Source: Vandiemenella viatica | Lineage: Eukaryota > Arthropoda > Insecta > Orthoptera > Morabidae | Reading direction: 5' to 3' | Assembly (NCBI GenBank): GCA_031002005.1 | Contig: JARYHS010008074.1 | Span: 10,858,924-10,922,923, forward strand | Length of the DNA stretch: 64,000 bases | Shown: one piece after another, positions 1 to 11,590 of the stretch | How positions within the stretch are numbered: the stretch's first letter is position 1 | How the letters are laid out: each line of letters begins with the position of its first letter | Notes under the pieces: model-generated | Databases searched by the model: none | Told to the model about the DNA's origin: nothing | What the model saw: the letters and a program-made list of their open reading frames with translations, nothing else | Translations under genes and position numbers: made by a program

Positions 1-3000
1 TTATAGTGTTTTCTCAGAAAATAAATAATTACTTACGGACAGCTAGATAACGTAGAAGTACATAAGATTACATAATTGGTATCAAATACCCCATAACCTA
101 TTGGCGAATAGCTGTTGAATCATACCGTTTGCATAGCAAAGACAATGAAAACGGAGAAGCTTAAAAAACACATTTGCTGATAGAAGGGAGCAGTAAACAC
201 GTATACCAACAATGCTTGATTAATTATAAACTGCTTAGTTTTGCAATTATACAAATATATATTATGCAGTGTCCAGCAGAATAAAATATGGAAGTTAAGG
301 GTACGTAAAAAATGGTGGTAGGTAGTAGTTGGATCTACGTGATATATATACACCAAAGCTAGTTATACCTGTATGTCTTCTTAATTTTACAGCAGTTGTT
401 TCTCTTTCCATTGCAGATAGTAGTGGTCCTTTGCTCCTCTGACTGTTTCCTATTGCTTATGGATCGTATGCTTAAGTGTCTGTTTATAAAATGCGCTGAA
501 TATGCACCTCGATATAAGATAATACGGTCATTTAAACAGCAGAAGATAATTAAATTGTTATTATTATTCTTGAACTGTTGTAAACTGGCAGTTAATTACC
601 TAAAAGACGTTTGCAGTGGTGAGGTGGTTCATTCTTTCTGTTTTGTTTATGTGATTTGAGATTAGATCATGACCTATCAATCACAACTATATCTTCTAAT
701 TAATGTGTGTAAGAATTACGAAAATATAATTAAATAATTATCATGGTGAATTAATCATAATATTATGAATTGTTGATGGCTAAAGGTAGTCAATAGGTGA
801 ATACAAGCAGCAAAATTAAGGGTCTGCATTAGCAAAATGTCTTGGCTAATCATAAAAATTTAATAAAAGTAATGAAGTGTAGAAAAGTTACAAAACGAAT
901 TGAATACCGAAAGTGGAATACATCTACTAGAAAAGGTAAGAACATTCTGTAACTTATAAAATAAAATTATAGCTCTTTCCAAAATTACAAATGATTTCAA
1001 AAGAGGTTTTTCACGAACAAGATGAATTTTTTCGAAAACAAAACATTTCCATGTAAAGAATTAGATGTTTTGAAGTGTATCATGGACATTTCAGATGACA
1101 GAAAGTAGTAAAACACAATTCTTTTTATCTATGATAATATAAAAAGTGGTTCAGGTTTCGGCGAATTATGAAGTGAACTGTTTGGAATAAATTTTTAGCA
1201 GGTCAATGTGGTAAAAAATAAATAAATATAAAATCGGGGGCCTAAAAATAATTAACGGAGTAACCTTTAATCAAAACCTGAAGAACGACGGGAAATTTTT
1301 TGGACAATCGAGACTGCCCAGTTAGTTCATATAGAATTGGAAGAACTGTGAAAAAAACTTAGTATTGAGTTGGATGGATATGAGATATGAGCAGGAGCTA
1401 GGAAGAGGTCTGCGCAGTGGAGACCTCTGTCTGCAACAGCTGCAAACGAAGTCCGCGCTAGACGGCACTCCATGCAAGTTAATTGTGGAGCCCGAAAATG
1501 AGTTTGTCACTTCATTTTCTACCTAATTAAAAAGAGGCGAGTTTTAATCCAGGCTCGCAAAAGTCTAGCCCCTCCGGCTGCAGATGGCTTGCAGCACTCG
1601 GCTGATAAGGGAAGGACCAATAACACGCCGAACGCAGGCTTATTGCGACAGTTCACAAATAGGATTGCTCATAGGGAATACCACTGCATTCAACAGCAAC
1701 TTTAAGGACCCTTAAAGCCCGAAATTCACTTAAATTATTTAGAACTTCTTTACAAACGTGTCAGCAGTCGTAATGAGATCATCGTTTATTTTTTGACCAA
1801 TATGTCTTTAATACAAATATAATATCAGTCGCTGAGTAAGATAATATCAGTGAATTAACGAAATCGTGAAAAAGCCAAGTATAGTTGTTCATGCGAAAAA
1901 CCAATTCTGATAGGTATAATCCTTTCCTTTGAAATTCTGACTTTGTGCTTTATTAATGGTAATAGCTAAGGCTAACTTTATCTGGAATTGTTTTTCTTAT
2001 AATTTGTAAAGTCACGCATGGATCAGAAAGTGTGAGGTTAATGCGGGGGTTTATTGAAGTGAACTAATTTGTACTGATGATGTGCTCGCCTAAGTGACTT
2101 ACATCATTAATTAATCCCTGATTAGCGTTAATATTTCAAGTTAACATAGAAATGGAATTTTTCTTTAACAGCAATTTATGAGTTGGTAAATCGGACGGAT
2201 TTAAGGAGTTCAAGAATTCAATGAGGTACAATTGAACGAACATTGTCTTCTTCTTCATGTTGGACAAAATCACAACTGAGGTAAAGTGAACGTTCCTAAA
2301 TAGTTACTTTTGTTTCATCAGATTTATGAATTACAACTGTTGCAACAATGTCTGCAACATCATTGTTTAGTTTTCCTTTTAGTAGTAAAATAATTTCTTT
2401 TCTAGAAATCTCTATACATGTAGTAGATGTACAATCTGAAACATTTAAAATCCATTAAAAATCTATTTAAAAAATACTGTAATTTATTATAATCTTTTAA
2501 TTTTTTAATCGATTTATTATTGATTCTGTTAAATTTCATTCTGATAAATCAGTCCTCAAATACACTGAAACCTGAAAGTATTACCGAAATACGACGAAAA
2601 GTCAAGGCCGTATTCAAACCTTAAATTATTTAGCTGATCAACAATTTTTTCGTTATGCATGTTAACACAAAAAATTATATTATTAACAGAATAGCAGCTA
2701 GTAGCAGCCAATTTTTTAAAATAAATATCAAATACAATATAGCCTATAAGGTGGCATAAGAGATTCGACCGAACACGACAGAACACACAAACTTTTTTCA
2801 ACTTTAAAGTTAAATAATTTGTTTAATGTAGATTATTATTTTTCTTACATTGTGGGGGTGAATCCATTTTGCGAATTCAAATGTTCGCAACACCACGTCG
2901 TTCTGTACGCAATCACTTATTACATTTAAAAGAATTGTGAATTTTCGCCGGTTACTTTCCAACTAATCGCTTATCTTCGGTATGAGCTACAACTCGCCAG

Positions 3001-3193
3001 ATGTTCTCGCCACGTCACGTCGGCACTTTGAAACGAGTCTATGCCCTTCTGCATGAGTCACAAAGCGAAACCAACACGTGATTTACATCATAGAAATACC
3101 GCACTATGGAACTAGTAAAATCAAAGTTATTAAATAATAACTTTTTTTTTTTTTTTACTTTTGGCCAGCTTTTCGGGATTTCAGACCACTGTG
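1..3193. other. Unique AT-rich left flank, no gene recognised
   Basis: This stretch lies outside the duplicated unit; I find no second copy of it in the window. It is AT-rich with many in-frame stops on both strands. The few open frames (longest near 396-659 and 2556-2801) are low-complexity and resemble no family I know. A slightly GC-richer patch lies at about 1370-1640. A poly-T run sits at about 3130-3146, just before the duplication boundary. No splice-bounded exon, SINE or terminal inverted repeat was seen. Confidence 0.6.
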
Positions 3194-3535
3194 CGGCGGC
3201 TGTCTACTTTGTGTTTTCGTGTCGTGGATACCGAGATGAGGGATGCGGTCCGAGTAATATCGACAGGAAGCTGTATCGACAATCGATATCTGTGCGGAAC
3301 GATGTGATGGATTGCCCACAAGAGACGTCTACATCGCTGATCTAGCACACTATCCGAAAACCGGTTCATCTTCGTTGATCGTTAATTACGGCAAAATACT
3401 GCGATAATTTATTCGGCGTTTTCCATACACCCGTTCACAAGACGAAATCGAGTATTTGTATCACTTAATGTGTTCTCAGACATATATATATATGTATATT
3501 TAAAAAATACTGCACCGAAATTACAAGCCATAAAA

Positions 3536-3538
<3 letters not shown>

Positions 3539-3580
<42 letters not shown>
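3539..3580 (+). repeat. Poly-A tract
   Basis: About 40 uninterrupted A. Copy B has a short T-run/A-run at the same place (36959-36971), so this homopolymer has changed length and composition since the duplication. No SINE or LINE body is recognisable next to it. Confidence 0.9.
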
Positions 3581-3583
<3 letters not shown>

Positions 3584-4218
3584 CTAATAAAACTTTTGGA
3601 AATAAGGTAACCGCGCACATATCTTCGCTGTTTATTTGAGTGATACTGCAATAGCTTCTCAGCCAAACAAAAATGATAAGTTAAACGCAATGGTCTGGCA
3701 GTTCATTTCATCGCAGCTGTTTGACCAAATAGAACTGTTATTAAACAACGTTCATGACCTTGATTTTGTAATATTGTAGATATCTCCGTTGTAATTTACA
3801 TCGCGATGCAGTTGGAACCACTTACATGATGCTGAAATAATAACATCAATAATATCATACCGATTAAAGTATAGCCAGTTAAAAATAAATCTTATGTTTT
3901 ACGACAAAATATTCGTTTTAATTACTTTTAAATGTTACATCTCATGCCCCCGATTGTTGAATCATCCACCTTATTCACCAATTTTGCTACCACTAGTTTC
4001 CACCTGTTTCCAGATCTAAAGTAATGTATGGCTAGAAAATGTTTTGAGACAAATGAGGTGTCATCGTTCGTAGATGGGTACTATTCAGACCTACCAGAAT
4101 TTCATTTCAGGAATGAATACCATTCATTGAAGAAACGTTGCAGAAAGTGTTTTGAATTACAGCATGCGAAATAACTTGCTCGGCTGGGGATAATCCGATA
4201 ATTGATTTTTCGGATAAA

Positions 4219-4704
4219 AAATAAAATTGTAGTTTAAAAAACTAAAATCACGCTTTCGTAGTAATGTGAACTAAAAGGTTAAAAATAATATTTAAATATA
4301 AACATTTGGTTAACAGTGATAGGATGTCCCACAATTCAGGATAAATTATTTTTTTTGAATAAGTTTAAAGTATAAAGTCACTTATTACAAAATTAACTTT
4401 AATGTAAAAAAGCGTGGGGTGCTATTTCAGTTGTCTTATATTTTTTGTGGTTGGCTGTTTGTAAAGACACAGTCATTGTCAAAAGTTATGTAGAGCGCAC
4501 CCCAAGCTTTTTTAACATTAAAGTTAATTTTGTAATCAGTGACGTTATACTTTAAGCTTATTCAAAAAAAATAATTTATCCTGAATTGTGGGACGTCCTA
4601 TCACTGTTACACAAAATGTTTATATTTAAATATTATTTTTAACCTTTTAGTTCACATTACTACGAAAGCGTGATTTTAGTTTTTTAAACTACAATTTTAT
4701 TTTT
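4219..4704. repeat. Long inverted repeat (hairpin), arms about 200 bp
   Basis: The left arm (about 4219-4422) is repeated in reverse complement at about 4497-4704, with a spacer of about 70 bp. The arms are near-perfect: the left arm has ctaaaatcacgctttcgtag and the right arm its complement. The spacer starts after agcgtggggtgc and ends before gcaccccaagct. A transcript would fold into a long hairpin. The arms are related to those at 30834-31115 and 32213-32432. Confidence 0.9.
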
Positions 4705-5204
4705 AACTTTTTAGTTCAGATAGTTTCAAAATAATATTTCCTACTGTTGGCTTTTCTTCGCCAATCTCTCTTTATCTTTGTGTTGTAGTTTCATTTTTAA
4801 TTATTACTTCCATGAGTTAAATACAATTAAATGGCAGCTCAGCCAGAGGTCCAATAGCAGGGTAAATGTGGAAGACTACTCTTCTATAATAGTACGAAGT
4901 AATGCTTCGAATACTCACTATTCAACATCACGTTAAGTGACTGCAGACAGAGAAACCTTTCTGGATAGGAGACAGTGGAAGACGATCGTCGTCAGCAACC
5001 AAGGCTCGTAAATCACACCCGGGAAACTGGAGAACGATGATGATGGCTATATTGGGTGGGAAATCTCCGAAGGGTGTGGCCGCCAAATGACGAAGATTTC
5101 TCGAATCGCACCTGTGCACTAATGTCGCAGCTGCATTTGCCTAACTCAGTAATCCCAAGTATAGGATACACTGACAACGTGGTGAGAGTGAAATTATTGA
5201 ATTT

Positions 5205-5735
5205 TTATTGGTTCTTAATAAGTGTGCAAAATTTAAAACGATTCGGAAGTCAGGAAGCGGGTAAACACTGAAATGAAAGATTCCATTACATGCAACCATT
5301 TTTCTATTGTTACCGCCAGAGTAACGAGAATAGCAGGACGTTGCTAAGAGGCTACTGTATTGTCAACGGTTCTTAAAACGTGTGCAAAATTTTTATGTTT
5401 TTACTGTCAACGTAATGAGAATATCAAGAAATAGCTATGAAATTATTGTATTGTCATCAGTTATTAATACATGAGCAAAATTTCAAACAACTCGGACATC
5501 TGGATTTGGGTTAAAATTATATTGCAAAATTCCACGACATTCAACCATTTTCTGTTGTTACTGTCAAAGTATTGAGCATAGCAGGATATAGCTATGAAAT
5601 TATTGTATTGTCACCGGTTTTTAATATGTGTGCCAAATTTCAAACAGCTCGGACATCTGGAAGGGGGTCAAAATGGAGTTGTAAAATTCCGTTACATTCA
5701 TACATACATACATACATACAAGTCAAGCTAATATA
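5205..5735 (+). repeat. Degenerate direct repeats of about 90-160 bp
   Basis: The phrase TTAATA-N-GTG-N-AAAATTT recurs at about 5210, 5369, 5458 and 5617, each followed by a segment containing GGACATCTGG or a variant, then a CATA run. The same unit appears reverse-complemented at 28140-28600 and 63770-64000. Confidence 0.7.
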
Positions 5736-5745
5736 AAGCGTGTAA

Positions 5746-6501
5746 AAATAACCGTCTGAAGCAAGTGGAAAGATTTGTCACTGTTCTGGCTGTTCCTCGT
5801 CGACGAGGGGGTAGTGATACACTCGCCTGATGGAGGACCTTTTGCTAATGTAGTGTCCATAACGCTTTCAGGTAACTGATGTTTCGGTTGATTGCTATTC
5901 GAATAATCAATATTGCAATTGAGGACTGTGTAGAAAAATAAAAACTGTTTTAACAAAAAAGGACGCCCTTTCCTCGTCAATACGAAAGTTTTCCACCAAG
6001 CGTCTTACTGCTGAATTATCAACTTAGTCCCATAATAATAATCGTATGAATTAGCTGCGCATAGAGAAGGCACCGCACCGTGCAGTGTCGTGGTTTGATT
6101 TGTACTCCCTTGGCCGCACGAACAGGATTAACATACTTTCAGTGTGCAAAGGTAGTTGGTGTTGGAAGCATGAGGTTTTCGGAAATTTTTCGCGAATTCA
6201 ACATTGCTCGAAGCACAGTGTCAAGAGTGTAGCGTGAGTATGTAACTTGCAGCATTGCTTACTGTCATGGATAACGCAGTGGGTAACCACGTCAACTCAG
6301 TGCTGACACACAGGCAACACTGCTTCAAAGCGCAGCAACACTCATTGTGGGACGTACCGTAAAACATGTTTCGGAAGATTCTTGGTAGTTTATTTTTTTT
6401 AACACGCAAGATTAATGATTTTTTTGCTTCAACAGAACAATGTGTCCTTTAGCTATCAAACTCATAACAATATCAAGCCCTACAGGTCACCAACAGATAT
6501 A
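5746..6501. other. Conserved segment with one exon-like block
   Basis: No gene is recognised. A minus-strand block at about 5760-5885 has an open frame containing DTTLAKGPP and TTPSSTR, kept in copy B (37675-37800) with a few amino-acid changes. It is preceded on the minus strand by a CAG that could be a splice acceptor. The family is not known to me, and the substitutions do not show clear constraint. About 100 bp at 6048-6150 are missing from copy B. Confidence 0.3.
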
Positions 6502-7305
6502 CAGGGTGTCCTAGAATTATCTTTACAACTTTAACATTGAATAAATTATGTTTGTAACGAGATATCACAATGCAGTTTTTTGCATGTTACAGAGTATCTC
6601 TCAAAGTTTTTTTCTGTTTCATTTCAGGTGCAGTTTGGTGACAAGTAGGTAGTTACATCACATTTATTGAAAATGTACACCCCACAGGAAAAAGCTCAGT
6701 GTGTTTTCTGGTTTATAGAGAAAAGGGTTACCTAACAGGCACGACATTCAAATTTGGGGTTCTGAACCTCCGCATGCATTTAGAGAGAGAGAGAGAGAGA
6801 GAGTGCGACAGCCCAATGGTTAATGTGTTGTGCGGTGTTATGCACAACCAAATCATTGGCCCCTTCTTCTTTGCTGAGAAGACAATCAAAGGCCCAGTTT
6901 ACTTGGATAAGCTAACAAAATTTGTTGTTCCTCAACTGGAAGTCCTTCAACCAACAGTCATCTTCCAACACCTCCGCATTGGGCTCATGATATCCGTAAT
7001 TTTCTAGATAAACAATTTTCTGCCGCCTCGTTCACCTGACATAACCCCCTTGGATTTCTTTCTTTGGGCATATGTAAAAGTCATCGTGTATCAAACTCCG
7101 GTTAGAAATTTGGCAGATCTCAGGCAGAGGATTTCTGCAGCTATTACGACAATTGATCAAGGGGTGCTCCAAAGAAGTGTTCTAGATACAGAAACAAAAC
7201 TTTGAGAGATACTCTTCAAAATGCAAAAAAACCGCATTGTGATATCTCGTTCCAAACATAATTTATTCAATGTCAAAGTTGTAAAGATAATTCTGGGACA
7301 CCCTG
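6502..7305 (+). mobile_element. Mariner-related TIR element, internally deleted
   Basis: An 804-bp element flanked by TA. The left end is cagggtgtcctagaattatc and the right end its near complement; the inverted repeats run about 100 bp. The inside keeps the start and the C-terminal third of a transposase separated by a deletion and a GA repeat (6785-6801). The other copy is at 38712-39520 with the same deletion, so the element was already defective before the duplication. TA flanks, the GGGTGTCC end and the PRSPDITPLDFFLW box fit the large insect Tc1/mariner-type family usually annotated only as transposase. Confidence 0.85.
6673..7203 (+). pseudogene. Mariner-type transposase remnant
   Basis: The frame starts MYTPQEKAQCVFWFIE, the usual N-terminal helix-turn-helix start of this family, then loses most of the DNA-binding domain and the first catalytic region. 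It resumes at 6818 with VNVLCGVMHNQIIGPFFFAE and ends with PRSPDITPLDFFLW (about 7026-7067) and a tail containing AAITTIDQGVLQ. The bases that normally encode the acidic residue of the QQDGAPPHW box are missing at about 6972. This removes a catalytic residue and shifts the frame. The same loss occurs in copy B. Full-length members are about 350-400 residues; this one cannot be active. Confidence 0.8.
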
Positions 7306-8462
7306 TATATATCTCGTATATATATAAAAATCTTGTGTCACGATGTTTGTCCGAGATAATCTCCGAAACTACTTAACCGATTTTGATAAGATTTGGCTTA
7401 CTGTATGTTGTTTGGCCCAACTTAAATGATAGGATAGTTTTTATCTCGATTATTAACCTCAAAATTTATTATTGTGAATTGAATGTTCATTAAATGTTTG
7501 TCGTAGGACAATGTTTTATATTTATTTGTAAGTTCCTTAAGTTTCTAACAGGTGGTGGTGTGTTAATTTATCGACACAACACTTGGTTATTTAGGTTGGG
7601 TAACCATCCAGTAGCTGTTGCTGTGTTTCTACTTCTTTATGCTACAGTCTATTCCACGCCATATTGCTTATGTTTACGACATAACTGAGTTTCTTGAATT
7701 TTTCATGTGTTATCATTTTTATAAGTGTGCTGTGCGTTGTGTTACAGTTATACTTTATTGTTGTGTATCATTTGTATGTTATTATATTTAACGTCAAAAT
7801 AATTACACACATGAATATAACATTGAAAAAACGTTAATCAATTAATTCAATTATTTTTACTGTTGTAAATGCCGCGAAAAAATCTAACCTCATCAATGCA
7901 TGTAGCAGAGAGGCACGATGCAACCGTGTTGAGGGAGCTCATAGATAGGCAAGTAACGAACCTCAAAGAATCAGGACAGCTGAGCGTCGTATGCAAGAAT
8001 CTCAAGAACAGCGTGCTTAACGTCTGCGACAGAATAGAGCGGCCCGAGAACAGCACCTAGGCTACATTCAGAGAAACAGAACGAGAGAGACAATAAATCA
8101 GCCATGCATCATTTGTTCGTCTTGCGTTGGAATATGCACCAGACATTGATTACTCTGCGATTTCTAAAATTGCAGTCGGTGCAATGGACAAAGTATGCCA
8201 ATATTGTCAGGTGTTGAAATTCTGCAATGAAGCAGCCGGCATGTGTTGTGCATCAGGAAAAATTGTATTATTACCACTTCGCACTCCGCCAGAACCTTTA
8301 CAATTAATTCTTGCTGGCGAATCAAACAATTTGAAATTGTTTTTGCGCAAGACACGCAAATTCAATTGTTGCTTCCAAATGACGTCTTTTGGGGCAACTA
8401 AAATTTGCGATCTCACAGCTGATGGACGTCGTTTTGAAACTACATTCAAAATACAAGGCCAG

Positions 8463-10464
8463 CAGTGGCGGATCTAGGATTTTTCCGAACCGGGGCAAAA
8501 ACTTCACGCTGGCGCCCCCCCCCCCCCCCCACCAATTAAAGAAAACACCACACTCAGTTGGGTACTATTAAACTAACGTGATAAAAAAGACATTTTATTG
8601 CTTGCATTATATATAATACACATAATCATAATACGTAACGCACGAGCCAGACTGTACTCACAATTGCAGTCCTTAGGCCCTAGCAAAATTTGCACTAAAT
8701 GTTCCTACAACTTCACTCGTCGAGCATTCATTTCCGCGAAAGAGTCTATAACTTCATCAAAATTCGTCTCATAAGCTGTTCTATTTTCGATTGATAATAT
8801 CGTGAGGTTAGAAAGACGTTCCTGGCTCATTGTTGATCGCAGGTAGGTTTTTTATGAATTTTATTTTACTAAAACTCCGCTCGCAGCTTGCGGACGTCGT
8901 TGGTAACGTGCAGTATATTCTCAGAGTAATACAAATATTAGGAAAGGCTTCCTGCAAGTCATTTTTACACATGTGTTGCAACAATTGGAATGGACTAGTT
9001 GTTTCATCGATTTCAATTAAAAATGGAGCTTGTTGTTTAAACGCGGCAATTGCGTTTAAGTCCTTGGAGTATCTGCTTGCTAGAACGGCTCCATTTTTTT
9101 GGGGATCTTCTGTGGACATTTTTACTAACGTGTGGCCACCAAGGAAGGCAAAGTTTTCGTTTAGTTTTATTGCACTTTCTACCCGTATTCCTATTTCTGT
9201 TAAAATTATGTCAAATACAATTTTTATATCTTTGGAAAACAGTTGTGTGGGGTCTAATGCTCTTGATTCGTCCTCGCAGATTTCGTCGTGTTGCCTCTTT
9301 CGTTTGGAAATTCGTTTACTTTTGAGTATCAGAACGATTACCAAATTTATGTGCTACAGGTGGTGCATTTTTGATCCAATATTCTATCGGCTTTAGTCGA
9401 ATTTCTTACAATATCTTAATAAGTCCTTTCATTAGTGACACAGAACGCGAAAGGATTATGTCCTCCTTTTGTATTTCCACGTTTACTATATTAATTTATC
9501 GAAGAAGATTAACCCAAATTGTTAATTTGAGGATAAATTTAAAATACAATATATCATAATAAAAGATGAGTGGATTCATACTTAGATTCTGCAGCCAGAG
9601 AAGATTCATCAATTTCCTATAGTGCTTTTACAACTTCAGTTAAATTATACAATAGGGCAAGGTGTTTGGTCGACCATCTTGTCTGGCTACTACTTTTTAA
9701 GTTTTTTTTTTTTCATTATTTCCCACCGTGTAGTGGATCCAACGAAGAAGCAATAAAGTTTTTGTACAATTCCAAATAGACTAACAAAAAAAAAAAAAAA
9801 TTGGATATCGTCTCATCCAGCAGAGAATAAGCTAGTAATCCAAACTTTCTGAAAACAATTAATATTTCAACTACCATAAAAAACTGGTATTTTCAGGATA
9901 TGGCTGCTTAAGTCTATTCCCTAAATATGTTTTATGAGTGCTTTATTGTAGGTTTATGTCTTGAGAAACAGCGGTATATGCTAATAACAATTGATAGGTT
10001 TGGTTCATAATATATACAGAGGTAAGAAATAAGGCCCATGTAAGTTAATGATCAGATTTTTTTGACATTTTACTGGTCCTCGGATTGACAAAGGATGAGA
10101 AACGCTGAGATATTTGGTAACGATAGATTTTTCCTTACCTGTTAATGGAACATCAGTTGGCAAAATTTATAAATCCAAGAATATCGGGAGTTCCCGCTAA
10201 CAATGACGGAAAGAATTACATTCCGTGAATAGAGCTTTGTTTTAAGGCCGCTCTGTCACAGAACAATGAATTTTCCGTCCTTTCAAGTTGCCGCCGCGGT
10301 CAGTGTACCACAGCGCTTTACCTAATATTAAAAGGATCGGCAGCACATGAATATTTCGCCCTGGCGCTTATAAAGAGATGCCACCAACACATGACTTTGG
10401 CGCCCCCCTGAAGTTGTCGCCCGGGGCAAGAGCCCCGGTTTGACCCCCCCTGGATCCGGCACTG
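8463..10464 (-). mobile_element. hAT DNA transposon, copy A only, 8-bp target duplication
   Basis: A 2002-bp insertion with ends CAGTGGCGGATC and (reverse complement) CAGTGCCGGATC, flanked by the 8-bp duplication aaggccag at 8455-8462 and 10465-10472. Copy B has one aaggccag at 40961-40968, the empty site. It inserted into the Helitron after the duplication. An 8-bp duplication, a CAGTG start and the encoded dimerisation domain identify hAT. Only the C-terminal part of the transposase is recognisable; about 9350-10440 holds no coding signal and the N-terminal half is missing. Confidence 0.95.
8808..9344 (-). pseudogene. hAT transposase C-terminal fragment
   Basis: An open frame of about 178 codons encoding the end of a hAT transposase. 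Near its C-terminus it has LPTTSASCERSFSKIKFIKN (about 8840-8905), the hAT dimerisation signature, preceded by FPNICITLRIY. The middle has CKNDLQEAFPN and TSPFQLLQHM. Full-length hAT transposases have about 600-700 residues with a BED finger and an RNase H-like fold. Those are missing, so the copy is not autonomous. The last residues run into the element's 3' region without a convincing stop context. Confidence 0.85.
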
Positions 10465-10947
10465 AAGGCCAGGTGTGCCATAAGACCGGGTCGTTGATTC
10501 CGGTGCCTAATGGTGACCCGAAGTTTCTCCAAATCTATTTTATAGGAAATTGTGAAGCACGCCTGACTACTCGGTACCAGTATAATTTCATCGAACAATC
10601 AGAAGCCAGAGCAATTGTAGCATTTTTTTAAAAAATAATAATCAACTTACTCAATTGTTTAAAGAGTGTCGCCACAATTAAAAAATGGCAACTCAAAGCC
10701 GACAATGTACGAGTACCATCAGGAGAACACGCTGGCAGGTTCAACGTGCCAACTGTAGATGAAGTTTCAGTTATTATAGTTGGTGGTCCAGTTGACAATA
10801 GAGCCATTAAAATGACACGTCAAGATAGCACTGTTATCATAATTTAGGACCTACACCGTTCGTATGAAGCTCTCCAGTATCCACTGATATTCCGCCAAGG
10901 GCAGGATGAATATCACATCAACATCAAACGGTACTATACAGTTACTG

Positions 10948-11109
10948 GTAAATTTGTTATTCAACTATTTAATTCCTTATTTTATTAATACAGTAGATCC
11001 GTGGTATTCCGACAAGCGTTTTGCAACCTGGAGCCAGATTATCGCGGATCCACTATATTAATTTCTTATTCTCATTTTTTTTTTACTATTTAATTTATTA
11101 TGTTCTCAG
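10948..11109 (+). other. Intron-like GT-AG interval inside the Helitron frame
   Basis: Between YYTVTG and NKTNK the Helitron frame is broken by 162 bp starting gtaaatttg and ending gttctcag. Removing it joins two blocks that are adjacent in the protein family, in frame and without lost residues. It has a T-rich 3' end (11065-11106). It contains a 64-bp pogo-like inverted repeat. In copy B the interval is 41432-42647 because a LINE inserted in it. A spliced intron is the simplest reading; an insertion that happened to leave the frame is the alternative. Confidence 0.5.
10991..11054. mobile_element. Tiny pogo/Tigger-like MITE
   Basis: 64 bp with ends CAGTAGATCCGTGGTATTCC and (reverse complement) AGTGGATCCGCGATAATC, flanked by TA on both sides. 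The ends resemble pogo/Tigger termini. The same element is in copy B at 42531-42594, so it predates the duplication. Confidence 0.55.
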
Positions 11110-11590
11110 GTAATAAGACAAATAAAACAGTTAGTTCAATGAAGTACTACGCCCACCTACTGATGATTAGCCGTAATCAGGATGACTATATTCCTCGATA
11201 TCGTCAGCTGTTCCATCCATACGTCGTGTATGTGTACGCTAAGACTGAAAGTGAACGTTTGACTTTTTATTCGATACAACCAGGCTAAATTACGATCAGA
11301 TGAATACATCCGCTTACTGCTATTATTGACAAAATGGATCAAAATTTAAACGCCAAAGATACCGGTAATGCTTTTATTTTACCTTCAAGCTACACAGTAC
11401 GACAAACGTGTTTGCTGGAGACCAAGCATTTCGCCACGTTAGATTTCAATCAGATTTGGATATTGCGCCGTTTGACGTCGAGTAGGCAAACCGGAACTTA
11501 CTTGCACGTTTCTGGGCTCTTGATGGACGGAGCACAGTGCATCTTAATAGCTTCTTACAGTTTAGCTGTTCTAGATATTCTCCGATTTTA

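Larger units (their letters stand above)
4219..5745 (+). mobile_element. Foldback-type non-autonomous element, copy A only
   Basis: About 1.5 kb present in A and absent from B, where the flanks join at about 37655-37663. It has a long inverted repeat at its left (4219-4704), a unique middle, then degenerate direct repeats (5205-5690), a short CATA run (5697-5719) and the end tataaagcgtgtaaaaa. The flanks share a short A/T-rich motif (around aaaaataa) that could be the target duplication, but it is too simple to be sure. There is no coding capacity. A relative in reverse orientation has its repeat end at 28086-28610 and similar arms at 30834-32432. Superfamily unknown. Confidence 0.7.
7869..11400 (+). 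pseudogene. Helitron replicase N-terminal region, decayed and split
   Basis: A short first frame starts MPRKNLTSSM at 7869. The family-specific part follows: CQYCQVLKFCNEAAGMCC at about 8194-8247, then PPEPLQLILAGE and MTSFGATK up to the hAT at 8462. It resumes at 10473 with PNGDPKFLQIYF, and at 10850-10947 with GQDEYHINIK. After an intron-like interval, SSMKYYAHLLMISRNQD leads to RYRQLFHPYVV. These match the Helitron_like_N domain in order. Stops and frameshifts separate the blocks. Nothing beyond the AFILPSSYT segment (about 11370) is recognisable, so the Rep and helicase domains were lost. Confidence 0.8.
7312..11590 (+). mobile_element. Old Helitron (copy A), interrupted by a hAT
   Basis: It begins TCTCGTATATATATAAAAATC directly after an A, the usual 5' start of an insect Helitron, then text typical of these termini (ACTACTTAACCGATTTTGAT). 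It carries remains of the Helitron replicase N-terminal region (8127-8462, 10473-10628, 10680-10947 and 11110-11400). A 2.0 kb hAT splits it. The 3' end was not found: protein similarity stops near 11400 and no CTRR end with a hairpin is evident before about 11600. The Rep catalytic histidines and the helicase are absent. Copy B has the same element at 39527. Confidence 0.8.
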
